DNA of 64,000 nt, taken from the NCBI GenBank assembly GCA_020027875.1, contig JAHRHA010000004.1, positions 1 through 64,000 on the forward strand, read 5' to 3'. The notes under the pieces are model-generated. The model was given only the letters and a program-made list of their open reading frames with translations. It was not told the DNA's origin and ran no database searches. The DNA comes from Micromonosporaceae bacterium (GTDB lineage Bacteria; Actinomycetota; Actinomycetes; Mycobacteriales; Micromonosporaceae). The position numbers were made by a program, and so were the translations under genes. Shown here piece by piece: positions 27,610 through 39,734 of this stretch (its first letter is position 1; each line of letters starts with the position of its first letter).

Positions 27610-28923
27610 ATGGGCCGCGCAAGCACCGATACCGACGCAAGCACACGCACCGACGCAAGCAAACGCACCGACGCAGACGTCATCGTCGTTGGCGGGGGCC
27701 CCGGGGGTTCCGCGACGGCATTCCACCTGGCTCGCCACGGCGTCAACGTGCTCGTCCTAGAGAAGGCGGAGTTTCCTCGGGAGAAGGTATGCGGCGACGG
27801 GCTTACGCCGCGTGCGGTGAAGCAGTTGGTGGCGATGGGCGTCGACACCGAGGGCCAGGGTTGGACCCGCAACCGCGGACTTCGCGTCATCGGCGGCGGG
27901 GTTCGGCTCGAGCTCGACTGGCCCGATCTGTCGAGCTTTCCCAACTTTGGGCTTACCCGCACGAGGCTCGATTTTGACGAGATACTCGTCCGACGGGCCA
28001 CCGAACAGGGCGCGGTGCTGCAGACCGGCACCACGGTCACCGGCCCGGTGTACGACGCGACCGGCCGGGTCGTCGGCGTCGAGACCATGTGTGGGCCGGA
28101 CAAGGAACCCAGGACCTACCGGGCCCCGCTGGTCGTCGCCGCGGACGGCGTGTCGGGCCGGTTCCCGCTCGCCATGGGTATGGTCAAGCGGGCGGATCGT
28201 CCGATCGGGGTCGCCGTCCGCCGCTACTACAAAAGCCCCCGGCATAACGACGAGTATCTGGAGTCGTGGCTTGAGCTGCGCGGCAAGAACGACACCCAGA
28301 AGCTGCTGCCCGGTTATGGCTGGATCTTCGGTATGGGCGACGGTCGCGTCAATGTCGGTCTCGGCGTGCTGAACTCCTCGGTCGACTTCGGTAAGAGCAA
28401 CTACAAGGAGATGCTCGTCGACTGGATGGGCGCGACCCCGCCCGATTGGGAGATGAACGACGAGGCGAACGCGGACGGCCCGATCATGGGCGCGGCCCTG
28501 CCGATGGGCTTCAACCGGGTGCCGCACTACACCCGCGGCGTGCTGCTCGTCGGCGACTCCGGTGGCATGGTCAATCCCTTCAACGGCGAGGGGATCGCGT
28601 ACGCGATGGAGTCGGGCGCCCTCGCCGCCGAGGTCGCCGTGCAGGCGTTAGCGGAGAAGGACGCCGCTCGCCGCGAACGCACGCTGCAGTTCTACCCCGT
28701 TGAGTTGAAGGCCCGCTACGGCGGGTACTACCGACTGGGCGGGTGGTTCGTGAAGCTCATCGGTCGACCTGAGATCATGAGATTCGCGACCAAGCACGGC
28801 ATGCCCCACCCGACGCTCATGCGGTTCGTGCTGAAGCTACTTGCGAACCTCACCGATCAGCGCGGCGGGGACGCCATGGACCGCGTGATAAATGCGATGA
28901 CCCGAGTGGTTCCGGCGGTTTGA
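27610..28923 (+). CDS. Geranylgeranyl-reductase-family FAD protein, probable menaquinone reductase (MenJ-like)
   Basis: This 437-residue flavoprotein probably saturates one or more isoprene units of the menaquinone tail, as MenJ does in mycobacteria. The N-terminal FAD motif VIVVGGGPGGSATAF begins near residue 24; CGDGLTPRA is the family signature; GVLLVGDSGGMVNPFNGEGIAYAMESG is the second FAD segment. The first 20 residues repeat DAS/TRTDAS and look like slippage. RBS AAGGAGG at 27597-27603. Its place directly before nuoA supports a quinone role; archaeal-type lipid reduction is the alternative. Confidence 0.85.
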   Translation: MGRASTDTDASTRTDASKRTDADVIVVGGGPGGSATAFHLARHGVNVLVLEKAEFPREKVCGDGLTPRAVKQLVAMGVDTEGQGWTRNRGLRVIGGGVRLELDWPDLSSFPNFGLTRTRLDFDEILVRRATEQGAVLQTGTTVTGPVYDATGRVVGVETMCGPDKEPRTYRAPLVVAADGVSGRFPLAMGMVKRADRPIGVAVRRYYKSPRHNDEYLESWLELRGKNDTQKLLPGYGWIFGMGDGRVNVGLGVLNSSVDFGKSNYKEMLVDWMGATPPDWEMNDEANADGPIMGAALPMGFNRVPHYTRGVLLVGDSGGMVNPFNGEGIAYAMESGALAAEVAVQALAEKDAARRERTLQFYPVELKARYGGYYRLGGWFVKLIGRPEIMRFATKHGMPHPTLMRFVLKLLANLTDQRGGDAMDRVINAMTRVVPAV

Positions 28924-29044
28924 GGTGGCTTTGAACTCGCGAGCCCGCCACCCTCGGCCATCGGCGCCCGTACCGTAAGAAATAGTGTGAACTGGTTTCC
29001 GTGGAGTCACCCGATCGATCGGAAGGACGAGGCAGGCAGAGATC

Positions 29045-29410
29045 ATGTCGCTCTCCGCTTACGTACCCATTCTTGCGCTGTTTGCCCTAGCGACGGCGTT
29101 CACGCTGTTCTCGGTGGGCATCTCGCAGATCGTCGGCCCAAAGCGCTACAACCGCGCGAAGCTTGAGGCGTACGAGTGCGGCATTGAGCCGTCCCCGGAG
29201 CCCGTCGGAGGGGGCCGCTTCCCGGTCAAGTTCTACCTGACCGCCATGCTCTTCATCATCTTCGATATCGAGATCATTTTTCTGTACCCGTGGGCCGTGA
29301 CGTTCGCTGATCTGGGCCTATTCGGATTCGTCGAGATGCTCCTGTTCATCGGCACCGTCTTCATCGCGTACGCATATGTCTGGCGTCGCGGTGGACTGGA
29401 CTGGGACTGA
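29045..29410 (+). CDS. nuoA: NADH-quinone oxidoreductase subunit A
   Basis: NuoA is a small membrane subunit of complex I at the junction of arm and membrane. The 121-residue protein has three helices and the conserved loop YECGIEPS with its Cys, then [21 protein letters not shown]. It is the first of 14 nuo genes in the standard A-N order. The 121-base gap upstream may hold its own promoter, with a Rex-like half-site at 28986. Confidence 0.95.
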   Translation: MSLSAYVPILALFALATAFTLFSVGISQIVGPKRYNRAKLEAYECGIEPSPEPVGGGRFPVKFYLTAMLFIIFDIEIIFLYPWAVTFADLGLFGFVEMLLFIGTVFIAYAYVWRRGGLDWD

Positions 29411-29416
29411 GGGCCA

Positions 29417-30091
29417 ATGGGAATCGAAGAGAAGCTCCCGAGCGGAGTCCTGCTCACCACGGTCGAGAGGGTCATCAATTGGGCCCGCAAGTCGTCGACC
29501 TGGGGTGCCACCTTCGGTCTCGCCTGCTGCGCGATCGAAATGATGGCGGCCGGCGCCCCCCACTACGACCTCGGTCGATGGGGGATGGAGGTCTTCCGGG
29601 CGTCGCCCCGGCAGGCCGATCTGATGATCGTGGCCGGCCGGGTCAGCCAGAAGATGGCCCCGGTGCTGCGCCAGATCTACGACCAGATGGCCGATCCCAA
29701 ATGGGTGCTCTCGATGGGAGTGTGCGCCTCGAGCGGTGGGATGTTCAACAACTACGCCATCGTGCAGGGCGTGGACCACATTGTTCCGGTCGACATGTAC
29801 CTGCCTGGCTGTCCACCGAGGCCGGAGATGCTCATCGACGCCATCCTCAAGCTGCGCGAGAAGATCCTGCACGAGCCGCTAGGCGCGAATGGCCGCAAGA
29901 TGCTCGAGGCCCGCACGGCGCGCGGCGACGTGCCGGTCGTGGCTCCCGGCGCGATGCCGTCGTCGTACCGTTCGGACTCCGAGCGTCGCAAGGAGTGGGA
30001 GATGGCGGTACGCGAAGGTCGGGAGGAGCAGCTACGCATAGAGAACTGGATGAAGGACGGCCGGCACCTGCAGGGCGGTGGACGGTGGTAG
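29417..30091 (+). CDS. nuoB: NADH-quinone oxidoreductase subunit B
   Basis: NuoB carries cluster N2, the last iron-sulfur cluster before quinone. The 224-residue protein has the ligands in LACCAIEMM (two adjacent Cys), [10 protein letters not shown] and LPGCPPRPE. The C-terminal 50 residues are a charged extension common in actinobacteria. Its stop overlaps nuoC by seven bases. Confidence 0.96.
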   Translation: MGIEEKLPSGVLLTTVERVINWARKSSTWGATFGLACCAIEMMAAGAPHYDLGRWGMEVFRASPRQADLMIVAGRVSQKMAPVLRQIYDQMADPKWVLSMGVCASSGGMFNNYAIVQGVDHIVPVDMYLPGCPPRPEMLIDAILKLREKILHEPLGANGRKMLEARTARGDVPVVAPGAMPSSYRSDSERRKEWEMAVREGREEQLRIENWMKDGRHLQGGGRW

Positions 30092-30822
30092 CGAAGACTC
30101 CCGCGGAGGAGCCCGGCAGCGTCCCGGTCAGCGCTCCACCTGTCGGCGCCACGAGCGGTGCTCCCGCGGAACTCCCGCCGGCCAGCCCGTCCGGGCAGGG
30201 CATGTTCGGCATCCAGGATTCCGGCGACACATCCGGCTTCGGCGGCCTGGTCCGGCGCCACGTCATCGTGGTGGGCACCCCTCGCCCGTACGGAAGCTAC
30301 TTCGACGACGTGTTCGACGCCCTCGAAGAGGCTTACCCCGGGCTGGACGGTGCCATCGAGAAAGTCGTCGTCGACCGGGGCGAACTGACCCTACACATCA
30401 AGCCGGAGAAGGTCGCCGAGGTGTGCCGGGTGATGCGCGACGACCACGCGCTCCGCTTCGAACTCTGTTCGTCCGTGTCCGGCGTGGACTATCTCGGCGC
30501 CGATGAGCGGCGCCTGCACATCGCCTACCACCTGACCTCGATGACGTATCGCCGCAGGATCCGGCTGGAGGCCGCGGTCTCGGCCGAGAGTCCCTACCTG
30601 CCCAGCGTCACGAGCATCTACCCGACCGCCGATTGGCAGGAGCGCGAGACATACGACATGTTCGGCGTCATCTTCGATGGGCACCCCAACCTCACCCGCA
30701 TCCTCATGCCGGACGACTGGGAGGGCCATCCGCAGCGCAAGGACTATCCGCTGGGTGGCATTCCGGTCGAGTACAAGGGCGCGGAGATCCCGCCGCCCGA
30801 CCTCAGGAGGTCCTACCAGTGA
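30085..30822 (+). CDS. nuoC: NADH-quinone oxidoreductase subunit C
   Basis: NuoC is a hydrophilic subunit next to NuoD. The 245-residue protein has a Pro/Ala-rich N-terminal ~60 residues, a family core including [14 protein letters not shown]-like text and the signature [43 protein letters not shown] 30085 inside the end of nuoB is the only start that fits. NuoC and NuoD are separate here, not fused. Confidence 0.94.
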   Translation: MVAKTPAEEPGSVPVSAPPVGATSGAPAELPPASPSGQGMFGIQDSGDTSGFGGLVRRHVIVVGTPRPYGSYFDDVFDALEEAYPGLDGAIEKVVVDRGELTLHIKPEKVAEVCRVMRDDHALRFELCSSVSGVDYLGADERRLHIAYHLTSMTYRRRIRLEAAVSAESPYLPSVTSIYPTADWQERETYDMFGVIFDGHPNLTRILMPDDWEGHPQRKDYPLGGIPVEYKGAEIPPPDLRRSYQ

Positions 30823-30898
30823 GCGAGCGTCGGCGAGCGAACCGGCAGGCTGAGCAATGCTGTGCCTCGTGCCCGCCCGGACCGAAGGGAGGACGGGC

Positions 30899-32221
30899 AT
30901 GAGTGCTAGCTACGCCACCGAGCGCGAGACCACTGAGGGCAAGGTCTTCACCGTAACCGGCGGGGACTGGGACACGATCGTCGGCGGCACGGATCCGCTC
31001 CACGACGAGCGCATCGTCGTCAACATGGGCCCGCAGCATCCGTCCACGCACGGCGTGCTCCGGCTGATCCTTGAGCTCGAGGGCGAGACGGTCAAGGAGT
31101 GTCGGCTCGTGGTTGGCTACCTGCACACCGGGATCGAGAAGAACCTCGAGTTTCGCAACTGGGTGCAGGGCACGACGTTCGTCACCCGGATGGACTACCT
31201 CGCCCCCATCTTCAACGAGACGGCGTACAGCCTGGCGGTGGAGAAGCTGCTCGGGATCGAGGAGCAGATCCCCGACCGGGCGACGACGATCCGCGTGCTC
31301 ATGATGGAGCTCAACCGGATCGCCTCCCATCTCGTGTGGCTCGGCACCACCGGTTTGGAGCTGGGCGCAATCTCGATGATGTTGTATGGCTTCCGCGAAC
31401 GGGAGTACATCCTCGAGATCTTCGAGATGGTCACCGGCCTGCGGATGAACATGGGATACGTGCGGCCCGGCGGGGTCTCCCAGGACGTGCCGCCAGAGGC
31501 CATCGCCAAGATCCGGGACTTCCTCACGCTGATGCCCAGCAAGCTCAAGGACTATGAGGGCCTGCTGTCCGGTCAGCCGATCTGGATCGAGCGCACCAAG
31601 GGCGTGGCCATGCTCGATGTCACCGCCTGCCTCGCACTAGGCGTCACCGGCCCCGTGCTCCGCTCGGCGGGGCTCGGTTGGGATCTTCGCAAGCAGATGC
31701 CCTACTGCGGTTACGAGACGTACGAGTTCGAGGTTCCGACCGCGACGACGGCCGACGTCTGGGCTCGTTATGAGGTCCGTCTGGCCGAGATGCGCGAGTC
31801 CCTGAAGCTCATCGAGCAGTGCCTCGATCGGTTGGAGCCCGGACCCATCATGATTGCGGACAAGAAGATCGCCTGGCCGGCTCAGCTTGCCATCGGCGTC
31901 GACGGCCTCGGCAACTCGCTGGAGTACGTGGCGAAGATCATGGGGCAGTCGATGGAGTCGCTGATTCACCATTTCAAGCTCGTGACCGAGGGCTTCCGGG
32001 TCCCGCCCGGTCAGGTGTATGTCGCCATCGAGGGGCCGCGCGGCGAACTCGGCGTCCACGCGATCTCCGATGGCGGTACCCGTCCCTATCGGGTGCACTA
32101 TCGGGAGCCGAGCTTCATCAATCTCCAGGCGCTCCCAGCCATGGCCGAGGGTGCACTTATCGCCGACGTCATCGCCGGTGGCGCCTCGCTGGATCCCGTC
32201 ATGGGTGGGTGTGATCGCTAA
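30899..32221 (+). CDS. nuoD: NADH-quinone oxidoreductase subunit D
   Basis: NuoD forms the quinone site with NuoB. The 440-residue protein contains [15 protein letters not shown], with the quinone-site His, DYLAPIFNE and [11 protein letters not shown], and ends with the normal [22 protein letters not shown] 30899 follows GAAGGGAGG. A 76-base gap before it is the widest within the operon. Confidence 0.96.
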   Translation: MSASYATERETTEGKVFTVTGGDWDTIVGGTDPLHDERIVVNMGPQHPSTHGVLRLILELEGETVKECRLVVGYLHTGIEKNLEFRNWVQGTTFVTRMDYLAPIFNETAYSLAVEKLLGIEEQIPDRATTIRVLMMELNRIASHLVWLGTTGLELGAISMMLYGFREREYILEIFEMVTGLRMNMGYVRPGGVSQDVPPEAIAKIRDFLTLMPSKLKDYEGLLSGQPIWIERTKGVAMLDVTACLALGVTGPVLRSAGLGWDLRKQMPYCGYETYEFEVPTATTADVWARYEVRLAEMRESLKLIEQCLDRLEPGPIMIADKKIAWPAQLAIGVDGLGNSLEYVAKIMGQSMESLIHHFKLVTEGFRVPPGQVYVAIEGPRGELGVHAISDGGTRPYRVHYREPSFINLQALPAMAEGALIADVIAGGASLDPVMGGCDR

Positions 32222-32913
32222 TGGGCTTCGGTGAGGAGACCCTGGTCCGGGCGAAGGAGATCATCGCGCGATTCCCGGACGGCAAGTCGAGGTCGGCGCT
32301 GCTGCCGATGCTCCACCTTGTCCAGTCGGAGGAGGGCTATGTCTCGCCGGACGGCATCGGCTTCTGCGCAGAGACACTCGGTCTCACCCGGGCCGAGGTC
32401 GGGGCGGTGGCCACCTTCTACACGATGTACAAGCGGCGGCCGACCGGTGATTGGCTCGTGAGCGTCTGCACGAACACGATGTGCGACGTGCTCGGCGGTG
32501 GTCGCGTGTTTGAGATGCTGTCCGAGTACCTCGATGCCGGCCATGATGAGACCACAGCCGACGGAAAGATCACCCTCGAACACGCTGAGTGTCTCGCCGC
32601 GTGCGACTACGGGCCGGTCATGACGGTCAACTACGAATTCTTCGACAAGGTCGATGTGGAGACCTCGCTCGGCGTCGTGACCCAACTGCAGGAGGGCATC
32701 CGGCCCGCGCCAACGCGCGGTGCCCGCCTCTGCACCCTCAAGGAGATGTCGTTGCAGCTGGCGGGATTCCCCGACGACCGCGAAGGGGCAATCGCCGACG
32801 GCGTCGCCGGCGACCCGACTCTGCGCGGCAACCGCCTGGCCGAGGAGCACGGAGTCACCCTGCCGGACTTCGATCCGGACCCCCCGATCGTGAAGCCGAA
32901 GGAGACCAGATGA
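32221..32913 (+). CDS. nuoE: NADH-quinone oxidoreductase subunit E
   Basis: NuoE holds the [2Fe-2S] cluster N1a beside the flavin subunit. The 230-residue thioredoxin-like protein shows the four Cys in VCTNTMCDVLGG and ECLAACDYGPVM. The ATG overlaps the nuoD stop by one base (TAATG). The C-terminal 65 residues are a variable extension. Confidence 0.95.
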   Translation: MGFGEETLVRAKEIIARFPDGKSRSALLPMLHLVQSEEGYVSPDGIGFCAETLGLTRAEVGAVATFYTMYKRRPTGDWLVSVCTNTMCDVLGGGRVFEMLSEYLDAGHDETTADGKITLEHAECLAACDYGPVMTVNYEFFDKVDVETSLGVVTQLQEGIRPAPTRGARLCTLKEMSLQLAGFPDDREGAIADGVAGDPTLRGNRLAEEHGVTLPDFDPDPPIVKPKETR

Positions 32914-34238
32914 GCGGGCCCGTGGCACCTCCGTCAAAGGCGGTGCTCGCGAAGCTGACGCCGGTGCTCACCAAGCGCTGGCCGTCGCCGGACGCGTGGC
33001 GGCGCAGGGCCTACGAACAGCTGGACGGGTACCGGGCGCTGCGCAAGGCCATCACCGCGCATCCCGATGACCTGATCCAGCTCATCAAGGACTCGGGCCT
33101 GCGCGGGCGTGGCGGTGCTGGCTTCCCCACCGGGATGAAGTGGGGTTTCATCCCCCAGAATGATGGCAAGCCGCACTACCTCGTCGTCAATGCCGACGAG
33201 GGCGAGCCGGGCACGTGCAAAGACCTACCGCTGATGACGCACGACCCACACTCTCTTGTGGAGGGCGCGATCATCGCCTCGTACGCGATCCGGGCTCACC
33301 GCGCGTACATCTATGTCCGCGGCGAGGCGGTCAACGCCGCTCGGCGGCTGCGCAACGCGGTGAGCGAAGCGTATGAGGCCGGCTACCTCGGCAAGAACAT
33401 TCTGGACTCGGGCTTCGACCTTGACCTCGTCGTCCACAGTGGTTCCGGCGCCTACATCTGTGGCGAGGAGACGGCGCTGCTTGACTCGCTCGAGGGCTTC
33501 CGCGGCCAACCGCGGCTTCGCCCGCCGTTCCCGGCCACCCACGGCCTTTACGCGTGCCCCACGGTGGTCAACAACGTGGGCACCATCGCCAGCGTGCCCT
33601 ACATCGTGCTGGGTGGCGCGGACTGGTGGCGGAAGATGGGCACCGAGAAGTCGTCCGGCCCGATGATCTACTCCCTCTCCGGTCGCGTGGTGAACCCCGG
33701 CCAGTACGAGTGCTCAATGGGCATTACGCTGCGGGAGCTGATCGAACTCGCCGGCGGCATGCTGCCCGGCCACCAGCTGCGCTTCTGGACTCCTGGCGGC
33801 TCGTCGACCCCCCTGCTGACCGCTGACCATACCGACGTGCCGCTCGACTTCGAGTCCGTCGCGGCAGCCGGGTCGATGTTGGGCACTACGGCGACCCAGA
33901 TCTTCTCCGATCAGGACTGTCCCGTCTACGCCACCTACCGGTGGCTGGACTTCTACCACCATGAGTCGTGCGGCAAATGCACGCCGTGCCGTGAGGGCAG
34001 CTATTGGATGGTGAAGACCTTCCGCCGGATCCTGTCCGGCCACGGCACCCACGAGGACCTTGACACGCTGCTCGACACCTGCGACAACATCCTCGGCCGG
34101 TCGTTCTGCGCTCTTGGTGACGGTGCGACCAGCCCGGTGACCTCGTCGCTGGCCTACTTCAAGCAGGACTACTTGGACTACATCGAGGGCCGGGTGGCTC
34201 CGAAACTGTCCGGCAAGCAGCTGGTGGGGGCACACTAA
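32910..34238 (+). CDS. nuoF: NADH-quinone oxidoreductase subunit F
   Basis: NuoF binds NADH, FMN and cluster N3. The 442-residue protein has the NADH/FMN glycine-rich motifs [13 protein letters not shown] and [29 protein letters not shown], and the [4Fe-4S] ligands in [12 protein letters not shown] plus Cys in [14 protein letters not shown] overlaps the nuoE stop. Confidence 0.96.
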   Translation: MSGPVAPPSKAVLAKLTPVLTKRWPSPDAWRRRAYEQLDGYRALRKAITAHPDDLIQLIKDSGLRGRGGAGFPTGMKWGFIPQNDGKPHYLVVNADEGEPGTCKDLPLMTHDPHSLVEGAIIASYAIRAHRAYIYVRGEAVNAARRLRNAVSEAYEAGYLGKNILDSGFDLDLVVHSGSGAYICGEETALLDSLEGFRGQPRLRPPFPATHGLYACPTVVNNVGTIASVPYIVLGGADWWRKMGTEKSSGPMIYSLSGRVVNPGQYECSMGITLRELIELAGGMLPGHQLRFWTPGGSSTPLLTADHTDVPLDFESVAAAGSMLGTTATQIFSDQDCPVYATYRWLDFYHHESCGKCTPCREGSYWMVKTFRRILSGHGTHEDLDTLLDTCDNILGRSFCALGDGATSPVTSSLAYFKQDYLDYIEGRVAPKLSGKQLVGAH

Positions 34239-36685
34239 TGGCGTCCAATGTGGTCAAGACCACGGCGCCGGCCGCTGAGCCGGCCGGCCAGCTCACCACC
34301 AGGGCCGACATGGTCACCCTCACCATCGACGGGATCGAGGTGACCGCGCCGAAGGGTGCGCTGGTGATCCGGGTGGCCGAGCAGCTGGGCATCGAGATTC
34401 CGCGCTTCTGCGACCACCCGTTGCTGGAGCCCGCCGGTGCGTGCCGGCAGTGTTTGGTCGAGGTGGAGGGTCAGCGCAAGCCGGTGGCCTCGTGCACGCA
34501 GACGGTGGCGGATGGCATGGTTGTCCATACCCAGCTCACCTCTCTTGTCGCCAAGAAGGCACAGGAGGGCATCATGGAGCTGCTGCTCATCAACCACCCC
34601 CTGGACTGCCCGATGTGCGACAAGGGGGGCGAGTGTCCGCTGCAGAACCAGGCGATGTCAACCGGTCGAGCCGACACACGGTTCCACGAGCCCAAGCGCG
34701 AGTACCCGAAGCCGGTCAACATCTCGACCCAGGTGCTGCTCGACCGTGAGCGGTGCGTGCTGTGTCAGCGGTGTACGCGGTTCTCGGAGGAGATCGCCGG
34801 CGACAAGTTTATCGATCTCATGGAGCGCTCGTCCGAGGAGCAGATCGGCATCGACCCGGAGGAGCCCTTCAACTCATACTTCTCCGGCAACACGATCCAG
34901 ATCTGCCCCGTCGGTGCGCTCACCGGGAGTCAGTACCGGTTCCGGGCCCGTCCGTTCGATCTGGTCTCCTCGCCGAGCGCGTGCGAGCACTGCGCAGCCG
35001 GGTGTGCGCAGCGCACCGACCATCGCCGCGGGAAGGTGATGCGCCGCCTCGCCGGCGACGACCCGGCGGTCAATGAGGAGTGGAACTGCGACAAGGGCAG
35101 GTGGGGATTCCAATACGCCACTGCGTTCGACCGACTCACCACGCCGATGGTCCGCGACGCCAAGACGGGAGAACTGCGCGAGGCGAGCTGGCCTGAGGCG
35201 CTCCGGGCCGCCGGTGAGGGCCTGAGTCGGGCCCGCGATGGGGCGTACGGCGTCGGCGTGCTCACCGGCGGGCGCCTGACGGTGGAGGACGCCTACGCCT
35301 ACTCGAAGTTCACCCGCGCAGTGCTCCACAGCAACGACATAGACTTCCGCGCCCGACCGCTCTCCGTGGAGGAGGCCGACTTCCTCGCCGCGTCCGTCGC
35401 CGGGGTGACGGGTGTGACGTATGCCGATGTGGACTCGGCGCCGTCCGTGGTCCTCGTCGGGCTGGAGCCGGAGGAGGAGTGCCCGATTCTCTTCCTGCGC
35501 ATACGCAAGGCGCACGCCAAGCGCGCCCTGGCCGTGCATGCTGTCGCGCCGTTCGTATCGGGTGGCCTGGCGAAGCTGGGCGCGACCGTGATCCAGGCCG
35601 TCCCTGGCGACGAGGCGTCCATCCTGGCCACGTCCGCGGAGCTGAGGGACGCGCTTCTGAAACCCGGCGCGATCCTCTTCGTCGGTGAGCGGCTCGCTGG
35701 AGTCCCGGGCGGGCTCTCCGCCGCGGCCTCGCTCGCCGCGAAGACCGGCGCGAGACTGGCTTGGGTGCCGCGCCGCGCCGGCGATCGGGGGGCGGTGGAC
35801 TCGGGCTGCCTGCCGAATCTGCTCCCAGGTGGCCGGCCGGTCAACGACGCGGCTGCTCGGGCCGAGCTCGGCGAGGCCTGGGGGCTCAAGGCCGGAATCA
35901 TCTCCGGCTCGGTCGGTCGTGACACCGACGGGATCATCAAGGCGGCGGCGGCGGGGAAGATCGGTGCTCTGGTCGTCGCCGGCGTAGACCCGGCGGACCT
36001 GGCCGACCCCGTGCTCGCCGAGGAGGCGCTGGACGCGGTCGACTTCCTCGTCTCGTTCGAGGTCCGGCACTCGGCCGTGGCTCGCCGAGCCAACGTGGTC
36101 TTCCCGGTCGCGCCGGTGGTGGAGAAGGCGGGCACCTTCCTGGATTGGGAGGGCCGCCTGCGCACGTTCCACACCGTGCTGGAGACGACCGCGGTCCCGG
36201 ACGCACGTGTCCTCGACGCGCTCGCTCGCGAGATGGGTGTGGAACTGCGCTGTGGCGATGTCACGGCGATCCGGCGTGAGTTGGGCTCACTGCCGGCGAG
36301 TACGGCGCAGCGGATGGCCGCGCCGAAGGTTGCCGCCGCTGGGGCGCGAACGCCGGGCGCGGGTGAGGCAGTCCTGGCGACCTGGCCCCAGTTGATCGAC
36401 CTTGGCAGCATGCTCGACGGGGATGAGTTTCTTGCCGGCACCGCTCGTCCGTCGAGGGTTCGGCTCTCGAAGGCCATGGCCGCAGCCCTGGGCGTCGCCG
36501 ATGGTGTCGAGGTCGCCGTAGCCACCGAGCGCGGCACAATCGCTCTGCCCGCGCAGGTGACGGAGATGCCCGACGGCGTTGTCTGGGTGCCGACGAACTC
36601 GCCAGGGTCCACTGTGGCTCGGACGCTCAGCGTGACCTCTGGGGCGATCGTCACCGTCTCGACCGGCGCAGGAGGTACACCATGA
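34238..36685 (+). CDS. nuoG: NADH-quinone oxidoreductase subunit G
   Basis: NuoG is the large iron-sulfur subunit. The 815-residue protein has the N1b ferredoxin domain ([19 protein letters not shown]), His-Cys cluster N5 ([17 protein letters not shown]), N4 ([17 protein letters not shown]) and ligands of the extra cluster N7 (CEHCAAGC and a later Cys in [10 protein letters not shown]), which only some bacteria keep. A molybdopterin-oxidoreductase-like domain without cofactor forms the rest. ATG overlaps the nuoF stop by one base. Confidence 0.96.
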   Translation: MASNVVKTTAPAAEPAGQLTTRADMVTLTIDGIEVTAPKGALVIRVAEQLGIEIPRFCDHPLLEPAGACRQCLVEVEGQRKPVASCTQTVADGMVVHTQLTSLVAKKAQEGIMELLLINHPLDCPMCDKGGECPLQNQAMSTGRADTRFHEPKREYPKPVNISTQVLLDRERCVLCQRCTRFSEEIAGDKFIDLMERSSEEQIGIDPEEPFNSYFSGNTIQICPVGALTGSQYRFRARPFDLVSSPSACEHCAAGCAQRTDHRRGKVMRRLAGDDPAVNEEWNCDKGRWGFQYATAFDRLTTPMVRDAKTGELREASWPEALRAAGEGLSRARDGAYGVGVLTGGRLTVEDAYAYSKFTRAVLHSNDIDFRARPLSVEEADFLAASVAGVTGVTYADVDSAPSVVLVGLEPEEECPILFLRIRKAHAKRALAVHAVAPFVSGGLAKLGATVIQAVPGDEASILATSAELRDALLKPGAILFVGERLAGVPGGLSAAASLAAKTGARLAWVPRRAGDRGAVDSGCLPNLLPGGRPVNDAAARAELGEAWGLKAGIISGSVGRDTDGIIKAAAAGKIGALVVAGVDPADLADPVLAEEALDAVDFLVSFEVRHSAVARRANVVFPVAPVVEKAGTFLDWEGRLRTFHTVLETTAVPDARVLDALAREMGVELRCGDVTAIRRELGSLPASTAQRMAAPKVAAAGARTPGAGEAVLATWPQLIDLGSMLDGDEFLAGTARPSRVRLSKAMAAALGVADGVEVAVATERGTIALPAQVTEMPDGVVWVPTNSPGSTVARTLSVTSGAIVTVSTGAGGTP

Positions 36686-38082
36686 GGTTCCTCACTCAGG
36701 ATCCGACGCTGGCGGACTTCGGCCACGACCCGTGGTGGCTGATCCTCCTGAAGATCGTTGTCGCGTTCATCTTCGGCATGAGCATGATCCTGCTCGGAGT
36801 GTGGTTCGAGCGACGCGTCGTGGCCCGGATGGCCGTTCGACCAGGTCTTAACCAGGTCGGCCCGTTCGGCCTCTTGCAGACCCTGGCCGACGGCATCAAG
36901 GGCATCCTCAAGGAGGACCTCCTGCCGCGGACCGCCGACAAGGTGGTGTTCTTCTTCGCCCCCACCGTCCCCGCCATCTTCGCGTTGACGGCGTTGTCGG
37001 TGATTCCGTTCGGACCCATGGTCAGCATCTTCGGCGTGCAGACCCCGCTTCAGGTCACCGACGTGCCGGTCGCGGTGCTCGTCGTGCTCGCCTGCTCGGC
37101 GATGGGTATCTACGGCATCGTGCTGGGTGGATGGGCGTCCGGCTCCACGTACCCGCTGCTCGGTGGACTCCGGTCCTCCGCGCAGATGATCTCGTACGAG
37201 GTGGCCATGGGTCTGTCCATCGTGGCCGTGTTCATGACCGCTGGAACCATGTCCACCTCGGGCATCGTCGCCGCCCAGGCGGGCGGCAGCGAGGCATCCT
37301 GGAGTATCTTCGGCTGGCACCCCACCGTGCCGTCCTGGTACGCGATCCTGCTCATCCCAAGTTTTCTGATTTTCGTCGTCTCCGCGTTCGGCGAGACCAA
37401 CCGGGCGCCGTTCGACCTTCCCGAAGCCGAGACCGAGCTCGTGGCCGGGTACATGACGGAGTACAGCTCGATCAAGTTTCTGCTCTACCTGCTCTCTGAG
37501 TACGTCGCGATGGTCGTAATGTCGTCGATCATCGCGACCATGTTCCTGGGCGGCTGGCGCGCGCCGTGGCCGATCACGGCGTTCTGGTCCGGGGCGAACT
37601 CGGGCTGGTGGCCGCTGCTGTGGTTCCTGGCCAAGGTGGTGCTGCTTCTGTTCATCTTTGTCTGGGTGCGGGCGACGCTGCCCCGACTGCGTTACGACCA
37701 GTTCATGAAGTTGGGCTGGAAGGTGTTGCTCCCGGTCAACCTGATCTGGATCCTGCTGCTGGGCGGCCTGAGGGTCATGCAGGACGAGCAGTTCAGTGGA
37801 CGCAACCGTTGGCTGATCATCGGTGGTGCGGTCGTGGCGGTGTTGCTTGTCGCGCTGCTGTGGCCGGCCCGCAAGGCCGAGCCGAAGACAACATTGGAGG
37901 AGCAGATGTCCGCGCGGCCGTCCGGCAGCTTCCCGCTACCACCGCTGGACCTGCAGGTCCCGCCGAGCCCCCGGGCGAAGCGCGTCGTCGCGGAGCGGCG
38001 GCCGGCGAATGTGACCGCGAGCGGCGCCGGTTCCGGCCAGGTCGCCGACGCCGACACCGACGCCGACGAGAAGGAGGTGTGA
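36682..38082 (+). CDS. nuoH: NADH-quinone oxidoreductase subunit H
   Basis: NuoH is the membrane subunit that forms the quinone chamber entrance. The 466-residue protein has eight or nine helices with [32 protein letters not shown] and the conserved [23 protein letters not shown]. The last ~75 residues are a hydrophilic tail, rich in Asp at the end, longer than in E. coli. ATG overlaps the nuoG stop. Confidence 0.95.
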   Translation: MRFLTQDPTLADFGHDPWWLILLKIVVAFIFGMSMILLGVWFERRVVARMAVRPGLNQVGPFGLLQTLADGIKGILKEDLLPRTADKVVFFFAPTVPAIFALTALSVIPFGPMVSIFGVQTPLQVTDVPVAVLVVLACSAMGIYGIVLGGWASGSTYPLLGGLRSSAQMISYEVAMGLSIVAVFMTAGTMSTSGIVAAQAGGSEASWSIFGWHPTVPSWYAILLIPSFLIFVVSAFGETNRAPFDLPEAETELVAGYMTEYSSIKFLLYLLSEYVAMVVMSSIIATMFLGGWRAPWPITAFWSGANSGWWPLLWFLAKVVLLLFIFVWVRATLPRLRYDQFMKLGWKVLLPVNLIWILLLGGLRVMQDEQFSGRNRWLIIGGAVVAVLLVALLWPARKAEPKTTLEEQMSARPSGSFPLPPLDLQVPPSPRAKRVVAERRPANVTASGAGSGQVADADTDADEKEV

Positions 38083-38083
38083 C

Positions 38084-38656
38084 GTGGGCGCGATCACCGA
38101 CTCGGTGAAAGGCTTCGGCGTCACCTTCGCCCACCTGTTCCGCAAGGTCGTGACGACCAAGTATCCGTTCGAGCATCCGGTCGCGGCCCCGCGCTATCAC
38201 GGCCGGCACATCCTCAACAGGCACCCGGACGGGCTCGAGAAATGCATCGGATGTGAGCTGTGCGCGTGGGCCTGCCCGGCCGACGCCATTTACGTCGAGG
38301 GGGCCACGAACACCGAGGCCAACCGGTACTCGCCGGGAGAGCGCTACGCGTCGGTGTACCAGATCAACTACGCCCGGTGCATCTTCTGTGGGCTGTGCAT
38401 CGAGGCGTGCCCGACCAGATCGCTGACCATGAGCAACGAGTACGAACTCGCGCGGGACAGCCGCAGCGATCTCATCTTCACCAAGGAGCAGCTCCTCGCG
38501 CCGCTGCTGCCGGGGATGGAGAAACCGCCGCACCCCATGTGGCTGGGCGAGTCGGAGCGGGACTACTACGTCGGTGCGCTCGCTGACCCGGGCACAGCCG
38601 CGGGGGCCGAGCGCTCGCCGTCGTACACCGCCGGCCCAGAAGGGGATGAGACATGA
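38084..38656 (+). CDS. nuoI: NADH-quinone oxidoreductase subunit I
   Basis: NuoI carries clusters N6a and N6b. The 190-residue protein has two 4Fe-4S motifs, [18 protein letters not shown] and [21 protein letters not shown] 38084 follows GAAGGAGGTG. Its stop overlaps the nuoJ ATG. Confidence 0.96.
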   Translation: MGAITDSVKGFGVTFAHLFRKVVTTKYPFEHPVAAPRYHGRHILNRHPDGLEKCIGCELCAWACPADAIYVEGATNTEANRYSPGERYASVYQINYARCIFCGLCIEACPTRSLTMSNEYELARDSRSDLIFTKEQLLAPLLPGMEKPPHPMWLGESERDYYVGALADPGTAAGAERSPSYTAGPEGDET

Positions 38657-39417
38657 GTACCGTTCTCGCGGCCGCCGGTGTGGGCGCCGGCGAGGCATGG
38701 ACGTTTTGGATCCTGGGCCCATTGGCGATCCTCGCGGCTCTGGGCATGGTGGTGGCACGCAACGCCGTGCACTCCGCCCTCTGGCTGGTGCTCGTCATGC
38801 TGTGTCTGGGCGTGTTCTACGTGGTCCAAGCTGGACCGTTCATCGGTCTGGCGCAGATCATCGTCTACACCGGTGCGATCATGATGCTGTTCCTGTTCGT
38901 CCTGATGCTGGTCGGACGGGACGCGTCCGATTCGCTGATAGAGGTCCTGCGCGGCCAGCGCCTGGCGGCCGTGGCGCTCGGGCTGGGCTTCGCGGGGCTC
39001 GTCGGTGCGGCGTTCTTCCGGGCGCTGGACTCACGGGACGCGATCGGCCTGGCGCAGGCCAACGCCGAGGGCAATGTCCAGGGCATCGCGGCGTCGCTGT
39101 TCACCCGCTACGTGTTCGCGTTCGAAGTGACGTCGGCGCTGCTCATCGCGGCCGCGATCGGCGCTATGATCCTCGCGCACGTCGAGCGTCACAAGGACCA
39201 GAAGTTCACCCAGCCGGATCTCATGCGCGCTCGGTTCGCGCCCGGCAACTACCCTGGCCCGAAGCCGGGACCGGGCGTCTATGCCACGTCGACATCGGTG
39301 GCCACCCCGGGTTTGCTGCCGGACGGACGCCTGTCCGACCGGACCATCTCGCCGATCCTGCCCAAGCGAGAGCTGACCGAGGCCGAGTCCACGCCCAAGG
39401 CCACCGAGGGAAGGTAG
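38653..39417 (+). CDS. nuoJ: NADH-quinone oxidoreductase subunit J
   Basis: NuoJ is a membrane subunit whose helix 3 takes part in coupling. The 254-residue protein has five helices with [23 protein letters not shown] and [22 protein letters not shown], then a hydrophilic C-terminus of about 75 residues. ATG overlaps the nuoI stop. Confidence 0.95.
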   Translation: MSTVLAAAGVGAGEAWTFWILGPLAILAALGMVVARNAVHSALWLVLVMLCLGVFYVVQAGPFIGLAQIIVYTGAIMMLFLFVLMLVGRDASDSLIEVLRGQRLAAVALGLGFAGLVGAAFFRALDSRDAIGLAQANAEGNVQGIAASLFTRYVFAFEVTSALLIAAAIGAMILAHVERHKDQKFTQPDLMRARFAPGNYPGPKPGPGVYATSTSVATPGLLPDGRLSDRTISPILPKRELTEAESTPKATEGR

Positions 39418-39427
39418 TCCATCCACT

Positions 39428-39727
39428 ATGGAACCTGGCTACTACGTCGTACTCGCGGCGGTCCTGTTTACCATCGGGGCCGTGGGCGTCCTGATTCGGC
39501 GGAACGCGATCGTTCTATTCATGTGCATTGAGCTGATGCTCAACGCGGGAAACCTGGCCCTGGTTACGTTCAGCCGGATCAACGGAACTCTGGACGGTCA
39601 GATCATGGCGTTCTTCGTTATGGTCGTGGCCGCGGCCGAGGTCGTCATCGGCCTGGCCATCATCATGTCGATCTTCCGGACGAGACGCTCGGCGAGCGTC
39701 GACGACGCGAACCTGCTGAAGTACTGA
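39428..39727 (+). CDS. nuoK: NADH-quinone oxidoreductase subunit K
   Basis: NuoK is a small proton-path subunit. The 99-residue protein has three helices and the two conserved membrane Glu residues in [12 protein letters not shown] and [11 protein letters not shown]. Normal length and order. Confidence 0.96.
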   Translation: MEPGYYVVLAAVLFTIGAVGVLIRRNAIVLFMCIELMLNAGNLALVTFSRINGTLDGQIMAFFVMVVAAAEVVIGLAIIMSIFRTRRSASVDDANLLKY

Positions 39728-39734
39728 GGGACAG

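Noticed and set aside
30823-30898. Small gene between nuoC and nuoD
   Set aside because: The 76-base gap has no start with a useful frame; the longer nuoD start at 30857 adds residues absent from the family.
35299-37320. Long minus-strand open frame of 673 codons across nuoG-nuoH
   Set aside because: It is a shadow of nuoG and nuoH with low-complexity Ser/Arg/Ala content; both real genes have all motifs.
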